NCBI GenBank assembly: GCA_003415625.1
Contig: PYIU01000004.1
Coordinates: forward strand, 62,001 to 126,000
Direction: 5' to 3'
DNA: 64,000 nucleotides
Source: Aquanectria penicillioides
Taxonomy: Eukaryota; Ascomycota; Sordariomycetes; Hypocreales; Nectriaceae
A program made the translations under genes and the position numbers. Below are positions 36,911-48,512 of this stretch, piece after piece. The number at the start of each line of letters is the position of its first letter. Position 1 is the first letter of the stretch. A model generated the notes under the pieces. The model was not told where the DNA came from and ran no database searches. It saw only the letters and a list, made by a program, of their open reading frames with translations.

Positions 36911-37559
36911 ATGGCAACGCGTAATGCTCTTCGCGTGGAGATGGTGACTCTGGATGATGTGCCGGCCCTCACGGAACTTTGGTTCGCAGCATTTACGGAC
37001 CCTGACATGCGGCGCCTCTGGCCCGACACTCCAGGAGTCCGTCAGTGGTGGGACAGTGCCAATCGCAGCGACATTCTCACCAAATCTTTCCAGCGTTACG
37101 TCAAAGTAATCGATCTAGAATCAACAGATGCACAGGGCCGGCCACGGATAGCTGCTTTTGCGAAATGGGACCTGGCTATGCCCGAGGAGCGAGGGCGTCG
37201 TTATCCACCATGGCATGAGGATATGCCTGGCGAGGAGTGTGATGCTTTTTTCCAAAGGGAAGAAAATGAACGGCGACGTGTCATGGGGAATCAAAAGCAT
37301 TACTGTGCGAGGTCCTTCTTAGGAGAATTCACATCCGCTAACGTTCCCAGATCTGGACACACTCGGGACACATCCAGATTACCAGCGGCGAGGTGGGGGA
37401 TCTATGCTTGTTAAATGGGGCTGTGATCTTGCGGATAAACATGGGGTTGGGGCGTATGTAGATGCAAGCAAAGCCGGGGCGCCATTATACCAGAAATTCG
37501 GGTTCGTGGACGAGAGCGGGCCTGACGCAGGCGAGGTTGCATCTATGGCCAGACGATAG
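36911..37559 (+). CDS. GNAT-family N-acetyltransferase
   Basis: Small acetyl-CoA-dependent acetyltransferase. Exons 36911-37304 and 37351-37559 total 603 nt, or 200 residues. The acetyl-CoA loop is seen as DYQRRGGGSMLVKWG (motif A, R/Q-x-x-G-x-G/A form), preceded by the beta-strand LDTLGTHP and followed by the C-terminal motif B region LYQKFGFVDESG, all typical of fungal GNATs. The same frame is open a few codons before the ATG, but without another ATG. It starts 200 nt after the membrane-protein gene on the same strand. Substrate unknown. Confidence 0.85.
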
Positions 37560-38146
37560 ATTCTTCTCGGTTTCCTTCTAAGTACATGGGTACATGACGT
37601 CTTTAATTTGTAGAATTTGTGACAATGGTGCTTTGAATCGATATCAATCCATTATCTAGCTCGTTGTGATAGCGGGGACCTACGCGATGATGCGCTGTTT
37701 AGTTTGGAGGGTGTGTGAGTTTGTGACTGTCAATGTAGTTGGCAAATAACCTAGATCAGTCTTGTGGACATTAATTGCTTTTTCTTTGAATTCAACTACA
37801 GCTCATAGTCAGAGAAGGTCACCACTACTCGCTCAGCTTGAGTCTGGCATCACTCTCCTTGGCTTGGCTTGACTTGAAAGCAACGGGAGATGCAAAGCAT
37901 GCGACACTCTGACTGGAAACGTTATTCTCGTAACGATGAAGCCAGTAAAAATCCACAAGCAATTTCAGCAATACTAATGGGCCATGCAGGTTGTTGTCAG
38001 ATGGGCAACGGGGGCAAGGTACAAATCATCAATGTTGGCGAGGGACCATAGTTGAGCAGAGCGCTGTAGTGTGCCACCAGGACTAATAATATAACTATTT
38101 TATTTTATACAACAAAAATACCTATTGCACCCTCTATGTTGTAACA
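37560..38146. other. Convergent spacer
   Basis: About 590 nt separating the 3' ends of the acetyltransferase and protease genes. No other feature recognised. Confidence 0.4.
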
Positions 38147-39421
38147 TTACGCATTTGGAAGTGGCTTTGCGGCCCATCCAATGCGGGAATTACCTCCATC
38201 AAATACCACAAATGCAGATTTTAAAGCGACGTCTCCAAAGATATTTATGCCTGCGCTGTCACTGGATTGCATACCACCAAAGCACATGCCAGTTTGCGCC
38301 GCAGCTGCAACATGGTTCTCGCTGTGAAATTTCCTCCCCCTCTTGCGCAGCTTGGTCGTCGTGCTCTGCAGAGGCGCAAATTTCATAAATGAACCAGGGA
38401 TTGTAATCGCTGCGTTGCCGACGCCAAAGGAAAAGTCAGGAAGCTGCGCGTCGCAAGGGAAAATAAAGCCACCGACTGTTTGATCCAGCTGCGCTCCCTG
38501 GACTTGCGCATAATACGCCTCGTTGACCTGTCCGGGCAGGAAAAGAAGCGACGTTCCAGTGTCAGCAATGCCGGTAATGGCGGTGTTGGTGAGTGAAGTG
38601 TTGCCGTTACCAACGGCAAATCCTGAAGAGGTAAATGTCCAAAGACCAGAGGACGAGTCGACGTCGGCGAAGGCAATGTCGCCAGTGAAGGCCGACTGGT
38701 TGATGAATCCAAAGTTGTAGGTGCCGGGAGCATCTTGCTGCAAGTCTGCGGTGAACAATGTAATGTTGTGCTCTGCGTTGGCGCTTGCAAAGTACGTGTT
38801 TTGCTTGTCAGGCTGCACAGTATTGATGGAGCTAAAGGCCAAGCCAAGCAGGCCATCGAGGGCTTTTTGATCGGCGAAGGACTGAGTAACCTCGTCGGCA
38901 ACCTCGACAGCCTGCGCGCTGACTGCAAGCCCGCCAACAGACACAGCGTCTGTCACAACATGGCCGGCGGCAGCGCTTCCATCGCCGTAATGGATCTCAA
39001 ACGAAGCACCGCTCAGAGTCTTGGAGGTGCTGCTGTTCGCGGCGACATACTGATTCTGGCCGCCAGCAGCCGCTGCTTGGGCGCTGTACACCCACAGATC
39101 CGACGATCCTGTGTCAAAGTCCATCTGGAACGTTTTCGGCGGAGTGCCGATTTGGACAGGAGTCAACCACTCAGCGTCATTCTCAACCGGAACATTGGTT
39201 GCGCTACCGGTATCGGCACGGCGGTTTTTTCCACTCGCAGGAATAGAGAGAGAGGAAGGGAGCGTGATGCCATATTTTCTGTATGTTTTGATGAGGGCGC
39301 GGACGCCGTCTCTGGTGAATTTGGGGTTCTTGACCTGCTGAACCGAAAACTGCCCTGCTGAAGGATCGCCGCTAACGAGGGACGCCAAGCCAGCCACGAG
39401 GATGACAGGTACCAGCTTCAT
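38147..39421 (-). CDS. Secreted pepsin-like aspartic protease
   Basis: Family A1 endopeptidase, probably acting in the acid extracellular space on proteins. Intronless, 424 residues, the size of aspergillopepsin-type enzymes. It has a signal peptide (residues 1-18), a propeptide with a dibasic NRR site near residues 66-68, catalytic Asp in DFDTGSSDLWV (D103) and in IADTGTSLLF (about D287), and the flap Tyr in IHYGDGSAAAG. The C-terminal lobe ends VVFDGGNSRIGWAAKP. An unusual basic insert (LRKRGRKFHSENHVAAAA) sits just before the conserved Cys-containing CFGGMQS segment, where related enzymes are shorter. A TATA-like TATATC lies about 100 nt upstream of the ATG. Confidence 0.9.
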   Translation of the reverse strand: MKLVPVILVAGLASLVSGDPSAGQFSVQQVKNPKFTRDGVRALIKTYRKYGITLPSSLSIPASGKNRRADTGSATNVPVENDAEWLTPVQIGTPPKTFQMDFDTGSSDLWVYSAQAAAAGGQNQYVAANSSTSKTLSGASFEIHYGDGSAAAGHVVTDAVSVGGLAVSAQAVEVADEVTQSFADQKALDGLLGLAFSSINTVQPDKQNTYFASANAEHNITLFTADLQQDAPGTYNFGFINQSAFTGDIAFADVDSSSGLWTFTSSGFAVGNGNTSLTNTAITGIADTGTSLLFLPGQVNEAYYAQVQGAQLDQTVGGFIFPCDAQLPDFSFGVGNAAITIPGSFMKFAPLQSTTTKLRKRGRKFHSENHVAAAAQTGMCFGGMQSSDSAGINIFGDVALKSAFVVFDGGNSRIGWAAKPLPNA

Positions 39422-40216
39422 ATTGACGGGTTATCGGGAACGAAACAATGAGGGCAAATCAGACAATGGAGGATGGACGATGATACTGTTGGATCTTGGC
39501 AAGAATCTTGGCAGAAGCCGCAGCTGATATACTCGTCCCGTTGCCATGGCCCAGTTTGCAACATCCATCGGAAACCAGATGAGTGAAACTCGCGATGCAC
39601 CATCATGTTGCGCATCCAAGTTTCAACAGCTCAAACACAGCCGTGAGGGAGCCCAGAAGGCAGCTTGCTACAGTGATTGTTGGATTATTCATTTTGCAGT
39701 ATCACTCTAGCGCGCATCTGGTTTCAATCCGTCAACGATCGGAAAACCGGCAGGTCGATGGATGTTGAGAACCAGTAAAAACGCGCTCTGATCTTGACAC
39801 GACGCTTGCGACCGCGAAGGCGGCTAATACGGCAACTAGAATCGAAGGCGATTGGCCGCGGGCAATGTGAGAATTTGAGACGACTAGTTGCGCATCATAC
39901 ACTTTATGAAGCATACTTCTCGGTTGCTCGGTTGTGTTTGAGATGTGCAGGGGCCAGATCTTACCCGATGTTTTCAGAGCACACGGCCAGTACCTACCCT
40001 AGAGGCCATCGATCAATGCCTGCTCTGGCTCTGTCAATTCTATTGCGTTGAGCAAGAAAGGGGGTGGAATGAAATCACGATTTAGATTGCCAAAGCCTGA
40101 TCGAATATTGATTAATTTTTAACACCATCCTCTCAATACTGTGGTAAAAGAGAAACTATTGTAGTACACAAAGAACTTGTGCTCAGTTCATCCTGATTGA
40201 TAACGAAACTGATTAG
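39422..40216. other. Intergenic region upstream of the protease
   Basis: Promoter region of the minus-strand protease. No gene recognised. Confidence 0.35.
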
Positions 40217-40440
40217 ACGCCTTTTGCTTCCTTCTCCTCACCTAAAAGCTCCCTAGTTGAAGACCCCGCTTTCTCCTCCACCTTGATTCCCTCTAAGCCG
40301 ACCTGGTTGCAAATATCCGTAAACTTTTGATCCATCTACTTTAGGGATAGCCTGTTGCTCTCGATCTAGAAGCAGGCTACACATACGATCTCAAGAATAT
40401 CGCACGCGGGGGCCTTGAAATAGACAAATGGGTGATCTCA
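40217..40440 (-). pseudogene. Possible 3' relic of an unknown gene
   Basis: A minus-strand reading gives KAPACDILEIVCVACF and, after two in-frame TAG codons, MDQKFTDICNQVGLEGIKVE, ending at a stop near 40217. The composition is protein-like, but the family is unknown and the fragment is short. Confidence 0.22.
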
Positions 40441-40584
40441 TGAAACATAAATTGAGACTATTAATTTTATTTCACAACATGCCTTGTGCAAGTTAGCAAA
40501 TAATTTTCTTCAAATAGTAGCTACAAAGGAAAGTCCGCTCCGTCTGCCCTCATATCACTCCTTGCTGACCATATTGGCGTCTTA

Positions 40585-41690
40585 TCAACAGAGTCGACAG
40601 AATATCTGATAATCTGGCCACGAACCAAACATATTCCTGTTCCAGCCTTTCAGTTCAACTACATTGTGGCCAAGCTTTTTAAGTCCCGCAATAGTCTCTT
40701 CAGGCATCCCTTCTTCCACATTAACAGTCCACTCAAGCGACTTCCCTTCTTCATAGGGCATATCGGCTTCTAGGCAGATTCTCGGAGCATCTAAAGCCTG
40801 TTGTAGATTTAGCCCTGCAATAACCTGACCGAGAAGTACCTGGGTGTGAGCTTGAGGTTGATTGAACCCGCCCATGATTGGAAAGGAGGAATGAAGAGCA
40901 CCATCGTTGAGATTTGTGACCATTCCGAGAATAATTGTATGGTAAGGTCGTTTTCGTGGTTCAAGTCTGTTGGGATGTTTTGGATCCAATGAGAAATTCG
41001 CCGCCCGATTTTGCAAAGCAGACCCACAGCCGTTTAGGATAATGGCCGTTCCAAACCCAGCATAATTTGAGTTGATAAGGAGGCGCAATTCCCAGCCGCA
41101 TCAGAAACTGTAAAATAAACAGTATCGCTACTTTGCAAGGCAGGAGATACATATTCAGGGTTCCCCGGCGCTAGAAAATTAGATGAGCCGGAAGGATCAA
41201 ATAGCCTAGCTCTCTCTGCAAGGTACTCGGCGGAAATCAAGCGAATGGTTGGAACATTGGTTGTATTCGGATCGGCAAGATACCAACTCGCATCAGTGAA
41301 CGCAATCCGCAGAGCTTCAATAATTGAATGCAGATAAGGTGCCGTATGAAAATAGCTAGTGGAGAAGGCGGGTATTTTTCTTTACTTTCCTAACTGTTGG
41401 ATAATTCCAACTGCCATCAGTGCGACGATGCCTTGGCCGTTAGGAGGGTGCTCCCAAATTTCAACTCCCTGGCTTTGGCTCTCAAACTTGATGGATATAG
41501 GTTCTGTGGACTCGCTGCCAATATCGAGATGATGCTGGAAGTTGGCGAGCTCAAGATGACCCCCTAGATTTGTACCACCTTTACCAACTCCTCTGCAACC
41601 CGACAACTGTAAAACCCTCTTTTACCTTCCGACGAGGCGAGGCTGGTGCTAACCGCAGCCAAGCTTCCTACGGGGTGCGTGTGAGATGAG
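40585..41690 (-). pseudogene. Gamma-glutamyltranspeptidase, truncated and frameshifted
   Basis: Remains of an enzyme that moves gamma-glutamyl groups from glutathione. Pieces in order: GFYSCRVAEELVKVVQ; GGHLELANFQHH; PPNGQGIVALMAVGI; LHSIIEALRIAFTDASWYLADP; then DAAGNCASL, NSNYAGFGTAI, PYHTIILGM, GGFNQPQAHTQVLLGQ. Lesions: frame changes near 41575 (between VVQ and NLGG) and near 41078 (between NCASL and INSNYAGFG), plus TAA at 41382-41384. The autocleavage Thr lies in the small-subunit start region, which is damaged or not clear here. The N-terminal third of the heavy subunit is missing. Non-functional in this assembly. Confidence 0.82.
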
Positions 41691-42000
41691 TTTGGCGGTT
41701 ACGCACGACGTCATCGGAATCGTTTGCGTAAGATTCTCCTTAGATTTTGCCATAAGTTACATTGACGACAGCCACAGCCTTGGCTGTCGCATTTTCCTCT
41801 CCTCCATTTGTCAATATGATTTCCCGATACCACCTTGCTGCTGTAACCTCAGAGTGGCGTAAGTCATCCAACCCCGCATCACCTCAGACTGCCTGCTTTC
41901 TCCCTTGTCGTCCTTCATCGCTGTGGGTTTATTGCCGACCACCATTGGTTGCACGCTCCAGACCTGATCTATTTCTAAGAATTTGAGAAATTACAGTAGG
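41691..42000. other. Short intergenic region
   Basis: Between the pseudogene's 5' side and the 42001 gene. It would hold the latter's promoter. Nothing else seen. Confidence 0.35.
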
Positions 42001-43207
42001 ATGGTGAACGCAGTCGAGCCAGACGACAAACATGTCTACCTGGCCACGAAAGACTTATTTGTTGGGCCCAAGGCACAGTTCCGCCGAAATGCACCCATTC
42101 GGAAAGTTGTCAACAAAGAGTATCAAAAGCGAGGCACCGAAACTAGAAAGTTAGTTGAAAAATACGGGTTTGATACCGTTTGCCAGTCGGTCCAGAGGAT
42201 GCTTTCCGAAAATATCTTCAAATCCTCATTGAACGCAAGCAACCGTTTTCCAGACTTGTTCAAGCCATCATCAGAACAAAGCAAGGAGAGACGTTTATTG
42301 GAGATCGAGGCAGGAAAGAAAGAGGCAATCGCTATTAAAAACATCATTGAGGCTGATCTTAGTGATGATGAGTCGACCATCAACAGCGGTGACACAGAGT
42401 TTGCAACCAACAGTTAGTACTGTCGCCCAACTATGAAGCAGCCACTCAGTGCTAGCAGCAGTGAAACCATCCCCTTCCGGCGAGGAACCCCACGTAACCT
42501 CACTATTTCCCATATATTTACCGTTTGATGCCGAGCATATGCTTATGGAACAACTCCAAAGCTCTCTAGAGCATGCATCTTACGAGTTTGGGTGGCGGAA
42601 AATGCCTGACGTGATGTTCAAACATGGTTTGGTCTGTGCCGAGTCGGCTGAGCTTACCCAGTGGACCAAGTTACTAAAGCAGCAAGGCTTGGATGCAACA
42701 AGAATGAGGAAATCCGAGGAAGATTTGTTCACATCTATCGCGGACATCCGACATACAGCGGTCCATCGCTTACAGACCAATTCAAAAGGGCTGGAGCAAT
42801 TTCTCGTGGATGCCGAAGATTTTGCAAACAGCCTAGGGGATACAGTATACTCAAAGGCGATCTCAAAACTTCGATTAGAGACTGAATCGATAATTGAGGA
42901 GTTGAAGCAAAACAAGCATTTTCTTGAGAGAAGACAAGAAGAATGTCAGGCGGTGATAGCTGAACAACGGGCTGAGCTAGATCGTCTTGAGGGAGAGACC
43001 ATTGTTCACATGGAGAGTGAGGATAAAAAGTACCAAGAGCTTGCTGGCGAAAGACTCAAGAGTGTGATAACCATTATGAAACGGTCACTTGAAGCAGAAG
43101 GCGAGACCAGAATTGACTTAGAACGTACTGATGGGTGCAGTAGAAGTGAAGTTAGTGAGGACGATTTTCAAGACTGTAGAGAGTTTCTTGATCCGAATCT
43201 TAGTTAA
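42001..43207 (+). CDS. Coiled-coil protein of an uncharacterised fungal family
   Basis: Exons 42001-42412 and 42450-43207 total 1170 nt, or 389 residues. The 37-nt intron is unusually short but is needed to pass the TAG at 42415 and keeps the frame. The N-terminal part has YLATKDLFVGPKAQFRRNAP, the middle WRKMPDVMFKHGLVC and SIADIRHTAVHRLQTNSKGL. The C-terminal half is a long amphipathic coiled coil (about residues 270-350, Glu/Lys/Gln rich). These blocks recall a family of fungal proteins often labelled, without good reason, as cytochrome c1-like. No catalytic motif, signal or membrane segment is visible. Function unknown. Confidence 0.7.
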
Positions 43208-43290
43208 TTTGAATGGCTATTGAAAAAGCAGTTATAAGGAATCTGGTAACTAGACTCCATGCTACTTTGAGCGAAGACAAGGATTCTTAT

Positions 43291-45218
43291 TTAGATGCAG
43301 TATCTAAAATGCTTGTTTTGCTTATCAGTCAAGTCATCGAAACTCTCCATGGCTTGCTCTGCAAAGTTTGTGACTTCCAAGAGACCTCGCTTCTGCTTCG
43401 AGCGGTTTTCAAAATAGCAGTATGATGTATAGATAACCTGCAACCCCATCGCTCCTGCATATGCTCCAGCCAATCCTCTGATAGCTGTTGGATATCGAGG
43501 AATTTCGGATGGGAGGAAGAGATGTGGTCCTGCGATATTTCCCGCACAGTACAGCCTAAAACGGTTAGTTTTCAGGTCTAAGATGGCCAGTAGATCAGTC
43601 TAGTGAAAACATACACAAAGTATACTCCAATAACAAAGCTTCGTTTAGTGTGGCCAGCTGTGTTCAAGCCAGGAAGCGTCCAGTTCAAAATGACAGGGGA
43701 GCCAAGGATTCCTTGCAGCCAACACATTCCAACCAATGCAAACCGGTGGTCCAAACTTATCTTCAGTATTCCGATCAAACCAGCGAGACCAGGAATACAA
43801 GAAACTGTAAGGTCCAAGTTAGTTACGTCTCAACTGAGCTTTCATGGCTGATGTAGATTGCTTACTGATAATTGTGACACCGATCATGTTGGGCAACCTT
43901 GACAAGTACCCAAATGCTATTACCATTAAAAGTTCAAATGCCCCGACAGGAGTTTGTAGCAGGCTTGTACGCAAAGCATCGTATCCAAATCCCTTGATGA
44001 TGGCAGAAAGGAAGTTTGCGACACCACCATTGAGAATTCCATAACAAATCGCCATCAGCCATAGCAACCACACCTTGGGATCAATTGCAGCCTCCCTTAT
44101 TTGGGCTGGGACCATGGTTACATGCTTTAGTCCCGTCTGGTTGTGAGATATACGCCATACTGCAACTACCTTTTCGTACTCAGTCAACATTGTTGCATTA
44201 TGTGGACCATCAGGTAAGTATGCAAATATAACAAAGCCCCAGGCAATTGTAATCGTGCCCACGATCTAGCAAGTAGACCAAATTTTATGTTACCAATTAT
44301 GCCCAGAGGAAGAGAAGAGTACGATTGCTTGTCTCACCAAGTAAATGAGTTTCCATTGAGGAATTGACAACCCGGTAGCATGACCTGCACCATACGCGAG
44401 AAGTGCGCCGACAATTGACGCGACACCGTTAACTGACAGCCAGAAAGAACTCCTGAGACTCTGTTCCTCGCGGGTCCAAAGCATGGATGTGAGAGCAATA
44501 AATGCCGGTGAAATGACGGCTTCCAGCAGGCCAAGGAAGAATCGAACGGCGAAGAAGCCTGAAAAGCTGAACACAGCAGCCTGTATTCAATTAAGCTTAG
44601 AGACCAAAGCAAAAGATCAACCTGGAATTACCTGAAGCATGCAAACTGCACCCCAGATGAAAAGCATCACACCGATGAGCCTGCCGATAGGATATCGCTG
44701 CAAGATAATTTGCCAGGGATACGCCCCGACAAGCCATCCAATATACAAAGCTGACGATACCCATGAGTAGTCATCGCCTTTCATGTTTGTATCCTCTTGC
44801 AAGCCATAGGCATTGGAGTAATTGAGCCTAGAGATATACGGTAAGACATGTTTCAAGTGCAATGGTTAACAAGCCAATAACTCACGTTTGCTTGTCCAGA
44901 AAGCTTAGCATGTAAGTCATCATCATCTGTAATCCAATCATTCAGTCGCAAGATGAATACGGGTGTGGGTTGCTGATCATTGGGTTATCTTACTAGGGGC
45001 AAAACATAAAAGTCGAGTTTTCTTCGCACTTTGATGGAATCCCGCTCCAGTTGCTCATCGTCGTATTGGAGAGATTGTTGAAAATATGCCTTTCCGAGCT
45101 CATTGAGGTCAATCTTCTGGCCTCCAAGTCTGTCAAGGAGCTTTGTAGATTTGGAAGTGCAACAGCCATTATCAATTGATGGTCTCGCAGCCTCGTCTGC
45201 CTCTGCAATCTTAGACAT
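43291..45218 (-). CDS. Dal5-like MFS transporter (anion:cation symporter family)
   Basis: Plasma-membrane major-facilitator permease related to allantoate, ureidosuccinate and nicotinate transporters. Seven exons: 45218-44994, 44926-44886, 44827-44632, 44580-44338, 44265-43866, 43804-43615 and 43555-43291. They sum to 1560 nt, or 519 residues, the family norm. The N-terminal cytoplasmic part ends VRRKLDFYVLPL. Family hallmarks are LDKQTLNYSNAYGL, YIGWLVGAYPWQIILQRYP, FFAVRFFLGLLEAVISPAF, YFVLYCAGNIAGP (formed by joining exons 6 and 7) and the tail DLTDKQNKHFRY. Twelve helices are expected. It is transcribed divergently from an amidase across a promoter full of GATA sites, so uptake of an amide, ureide or similar nitrogen source is likely. 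Confidence 0.9.
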
Positions 45219-45333
45219 TCTTGATGCAATACTATGGCGTTCCCGGTAGAAAATCAAGATAAACAATCTTACTATAAAATGATGTGGTTGCAAATTCCAA
45301 TGACAGCAGAGAAGTCTTTATACCTTTGCTGAT

Positions 45334-45598
45334 CTATCTTATTGCTGGGGGTCACCAGACAGCGGGCCTTCTCGAGATTTGCAGGAGGGTTGTGTAGGCC
45401 CCTGGTTATCTAGCTCCCTGCGCTCTTCCACAATGCTATCTTTATGGGTCGATTGGAAAGTTCACTAACGTGATGATTGGCTGTGGAAATAAGTCGGATT
45501 TCCGACTTCGTCCCCTTGAAGCCCCGCACTTGGCCATCATCGATGCAACCCATGATGTCCGCAGTTGATAGCCTAGATAGCGTAATTTAAATAGATAG
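45334..45598. promoter_or_regulatory. Cluster of six GATA-factor sites between transporter and amidase
   Basis: HGATAR words, the binding site of AreA/NIT2-type nitrogen regulators, lie on the plus strand at 45566-45571, 45575-45580 and 45593-45598 and as reverse complements at 45334-45339, 45406-45411 and 45436-45441. In random sequence of even composition, fewer than one would be expected in this 265-bp span. The location between two divergent nitrogen-type genes supports a real control region. Confidence 0.6.
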
Positions 45599-45958
45599 CT
45601 GCAGCTAGTTCTTGGCCGTTGTCTCTCAAAATCAAAGCTGCAAATTGAAACCCGCCTTATAACCGTCAGATGCATCCTGCACGGTGCTTGTTCCTCACGG
45701 TTGGCCAATAACAAGGTTATAGTCATTAGAAAGAAGTTTCCTGTGCAGATACAATTGACTTTTGGGTTTGTTTTGTTGTGTGAAGGTAGCTGGAAATTGC
45801 CTCTCTACCCACAATTATGCTACCGCCATTTCCTATTTATCTCCCTTTTTCCCCATTCCGATGTAAACCCTGCAACCATCTATCATTTTCCACCGGGTGT
45901 CACTTGCATCACTCCCGTCACTCCCAACGCTCCTCAATCAGATATTGGCATCGTCAAA

Positions 45959-47907
45959 ATGGCTACAGTAACACTAACAGCGTCTTCGGTCACGACAGAA
46001 GAGTTCCCAAAGCCTTCCAGAAATTGGGAGGCCATCCGGGATGAAAAGAGATCGGAACAGCTGTCGCGAATTCCAGAGTCTTGGCGGCTGGACCCTTCAA
46101 TGTACCCTTCAGCTGGCACTGTGGATGTTCGCTCTGTTGCTTCCACATCCGGAATCCTTTCCGAACGGGAGCAGCTAATCACGGGAGAAAAATACGATGC
46201 CACATCTCTCGCCGCCGAAATCGCAAAAGGCACATACACCGCCACGGAAACCGTCACGGCCTTTTGCAAGAGAGCCGCCATCTGCCAACAGCTCTGCAAA
46301 GCTTTGACTGAAATAGTCTTTTCAGAAGCAATTGAAAAGGCTAAGAAACTAGACGAGCATTTCCAAGCAACGGGCAAGACTGTGGGGCCCTTTCATGGTC
46401 TGCCTATGACTTTCAAGGTACCAGCTCTCTCCCAATACACTCTTGCTTTCCCCGACGCATTTATTATGGGCTATATTGAACAATGCAATAGGAATGTTTT
46501 CATTTCAAGGGCTTCGATGCGTCCAACGGCTATATATCTAGATGTTTTGATCCGTCAACCTCCACCACTCCAATTATTCAACTCGTCGAGGATGCTGGCG
46601 CAGTTGTCATTGCAAAGACAAATGTTCCACAAACCATGCTTGTCGCTGATTGTGATAACAACGTTTTCGGTCACACTAAGAACCCAGTCGTCAACCATTT
46701 ATCTTGCGGTGGTAGCAGTGGTGGCGAAGGGTCCCTTTCAGCGTTCCGAGGAAATGCCTTAGGTGTTGGTACTGATGTCGGCGGTTCCATTCGGTATGGT
46801 CAATTAGGATGTTTGTCAAGCAATACGTTCTGATATATCGTATTCTAGGGTTCCCGCTGCCTTTAATGGCGTGTATGGTTACAAGCCTTCGGTTGGCATT
46901 CTTCCGTTTATCGGCTACGCCGCGTCTGGTTGGACTGGTGTCAATACCGGAATCCCCGCGGTGTTAGGACCACTCGCTCATTCGATACGGGACATTATCC
47001 TCTTTACTGAGGCGGTTCGGGCCAGTGAGCCCTGGAAGTTTGATCCAGCCATCATTCCCGGCATCATGGAGCAGCAGCCCATTCTTACGGAAAAGCCAGT
47101 CGTCGGCATACTCAATGAGTCTGGAGTCACCCCGCACCCTCCTATACTTCGTGCAATTCGCGAGGCGAAACTGAAACTTGAAGCCGCGGGCTACGAAACT
47201 AAGGATTTTGCCCCTATCTGCCCAGACTTCAAAGAAATTCGAGAAATTTCCAGTGAGCTCCTTACTGCAGATAGTCTTTCGTACCAAAGGCGAGAGCTTG
47301 CAAGGGCAGCGGAGCCTGTTGTGCCCTCTGTGGCAAATTTCGGGTATTGGAATCTCAAAAGGAAAACACACGAAGAGATGTGGGATTGGAACACCAAAAA
47401 GGGTGTGATTCAGAAGCGAATGTTGGATGCTTGGCAACAGCTTGGAATTGATCTGCTGATTACGCCAGCTGCGCCTAACACAGCTATCAAACCAAATGAA
47501 CGCAGCTCCGAGTTGTACACTATTGTTTGGAACGCTATGGATGTAAGTCAAAATTGGGCTAGCGTGAGGCAAGATTGACAAAAGTTGACATTGTTCCTAG
47601 TACCCCGCTGTGATCATGCCATTTACGAAGGTAGATCCGGCCTTGGACCCCAAAAATGCAAATTTCAACCCGAAACATAGCATGGATGAAGAAATTCAAG
47701 CCTTATGTACGTTGAAAAATGGCCCCTATGTCGAAAAATCAGAGAATGGTTACTGCTTGTGATCTCTTTGCTGACAACTTTTAAGACGACCCTGAACTGA
47801 TGGCTGGTGCCCCAGTATCCATCCAAATTGTCGCCCCAAGACTTCAAGATGCAGCCTTGCTCAAGCACGCCGAGAAAATTGACGCTGTGCTAAACGGCAA
47901 GAACTGA
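45959..47907 (+). CDS. Amidase (amidase-signature family)
   Basis: Hydrolyses a carboxamide to acid and ammonia. Exons 45959-46417, 46492-46793, 46849-47542, 47601-47706 and 47786-47907 sum to 1683 nt, or 560 residues, typical of fungal acetamidase-like enzymes. The Ser-cisSer-Lys triad is readable: Lys in LPMTFKECFHF, across intron 1; the cis-Ser in GGSSGGEGSL; and the nucleophile Ser in GTDVGGSIR, just before intron 2. The Gly/Ser-rich signature is intact. ORFs upstream are in frame, but the ATG at 45959 begins the first conserved N-terminal residues. No secretion signal, so cytoplasmic. Paired with a divergent Dal5-like permease, it is probably the catabolic partner of that uptake system. 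Confidence 0.92.
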
Positions 47908-48512
47908 TAGAGCCGAGAATAACCAACCACACATTCGGTAGTTCAGCCAGTTCACATTCTCTACAATCTAAGACCATCACTTACTCATGCGCATAGACTA
48001 GGATTCAAAGTGAAGATTTTAGACTGTTAAATTAGAGTTATAGCGCTATATGTGATTCTCAGTGGTATCAACTCGCCCGATACAGTAACATTATATCAGA
48101 AGTGGCTAAATACAAATCCATTTCTTCCGATGGGACAATCATTGGAGGAACATTGCAGCGAATAAGGAACCTCCGTAGGGGACACTTAACACGCATGTGG
48201 GTGAATCCTAATCAAGATTGAATCCAAAATGCCACTTATTACCCCGCACTCCGTAGTGTATGACCAAGGCTAAAATCAATGGTTGCGTTACAACATTCTT
48301 ATCTATGCTATCTTGGTATGGGTCTGGGATCAGATAGACAGGGCAACGACCAGGTCACGAGAAGCTAGGCCAAAACTTTCTCTAAGTAAGGGTATTGTGG
48401 AACATTTGAAGAAAGTCTACTTCATGATGCAGTTCCGCCAGATTGTCAACTTGTGCGGCCTTGACCACACCTCAATCGGCTCACGTCATCCTTCAATGTT
48501 TTCATTCCAAAC
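47908..48512. other. Intergenic region
   Basis: Between amidase and reductase genes. It carries two further GATA-type words (CTATCT near 48307 and AGATAG near 48332) close to the start of the next gene. No gene recognised. Confidence 0.4.

Noticed and set aside
38383..39361. ORFs on both strands overlapping the aspartic protease
   Set aside because: Low-complexity out-of-frame readings; the 424-residue protease frame explains the sequence.
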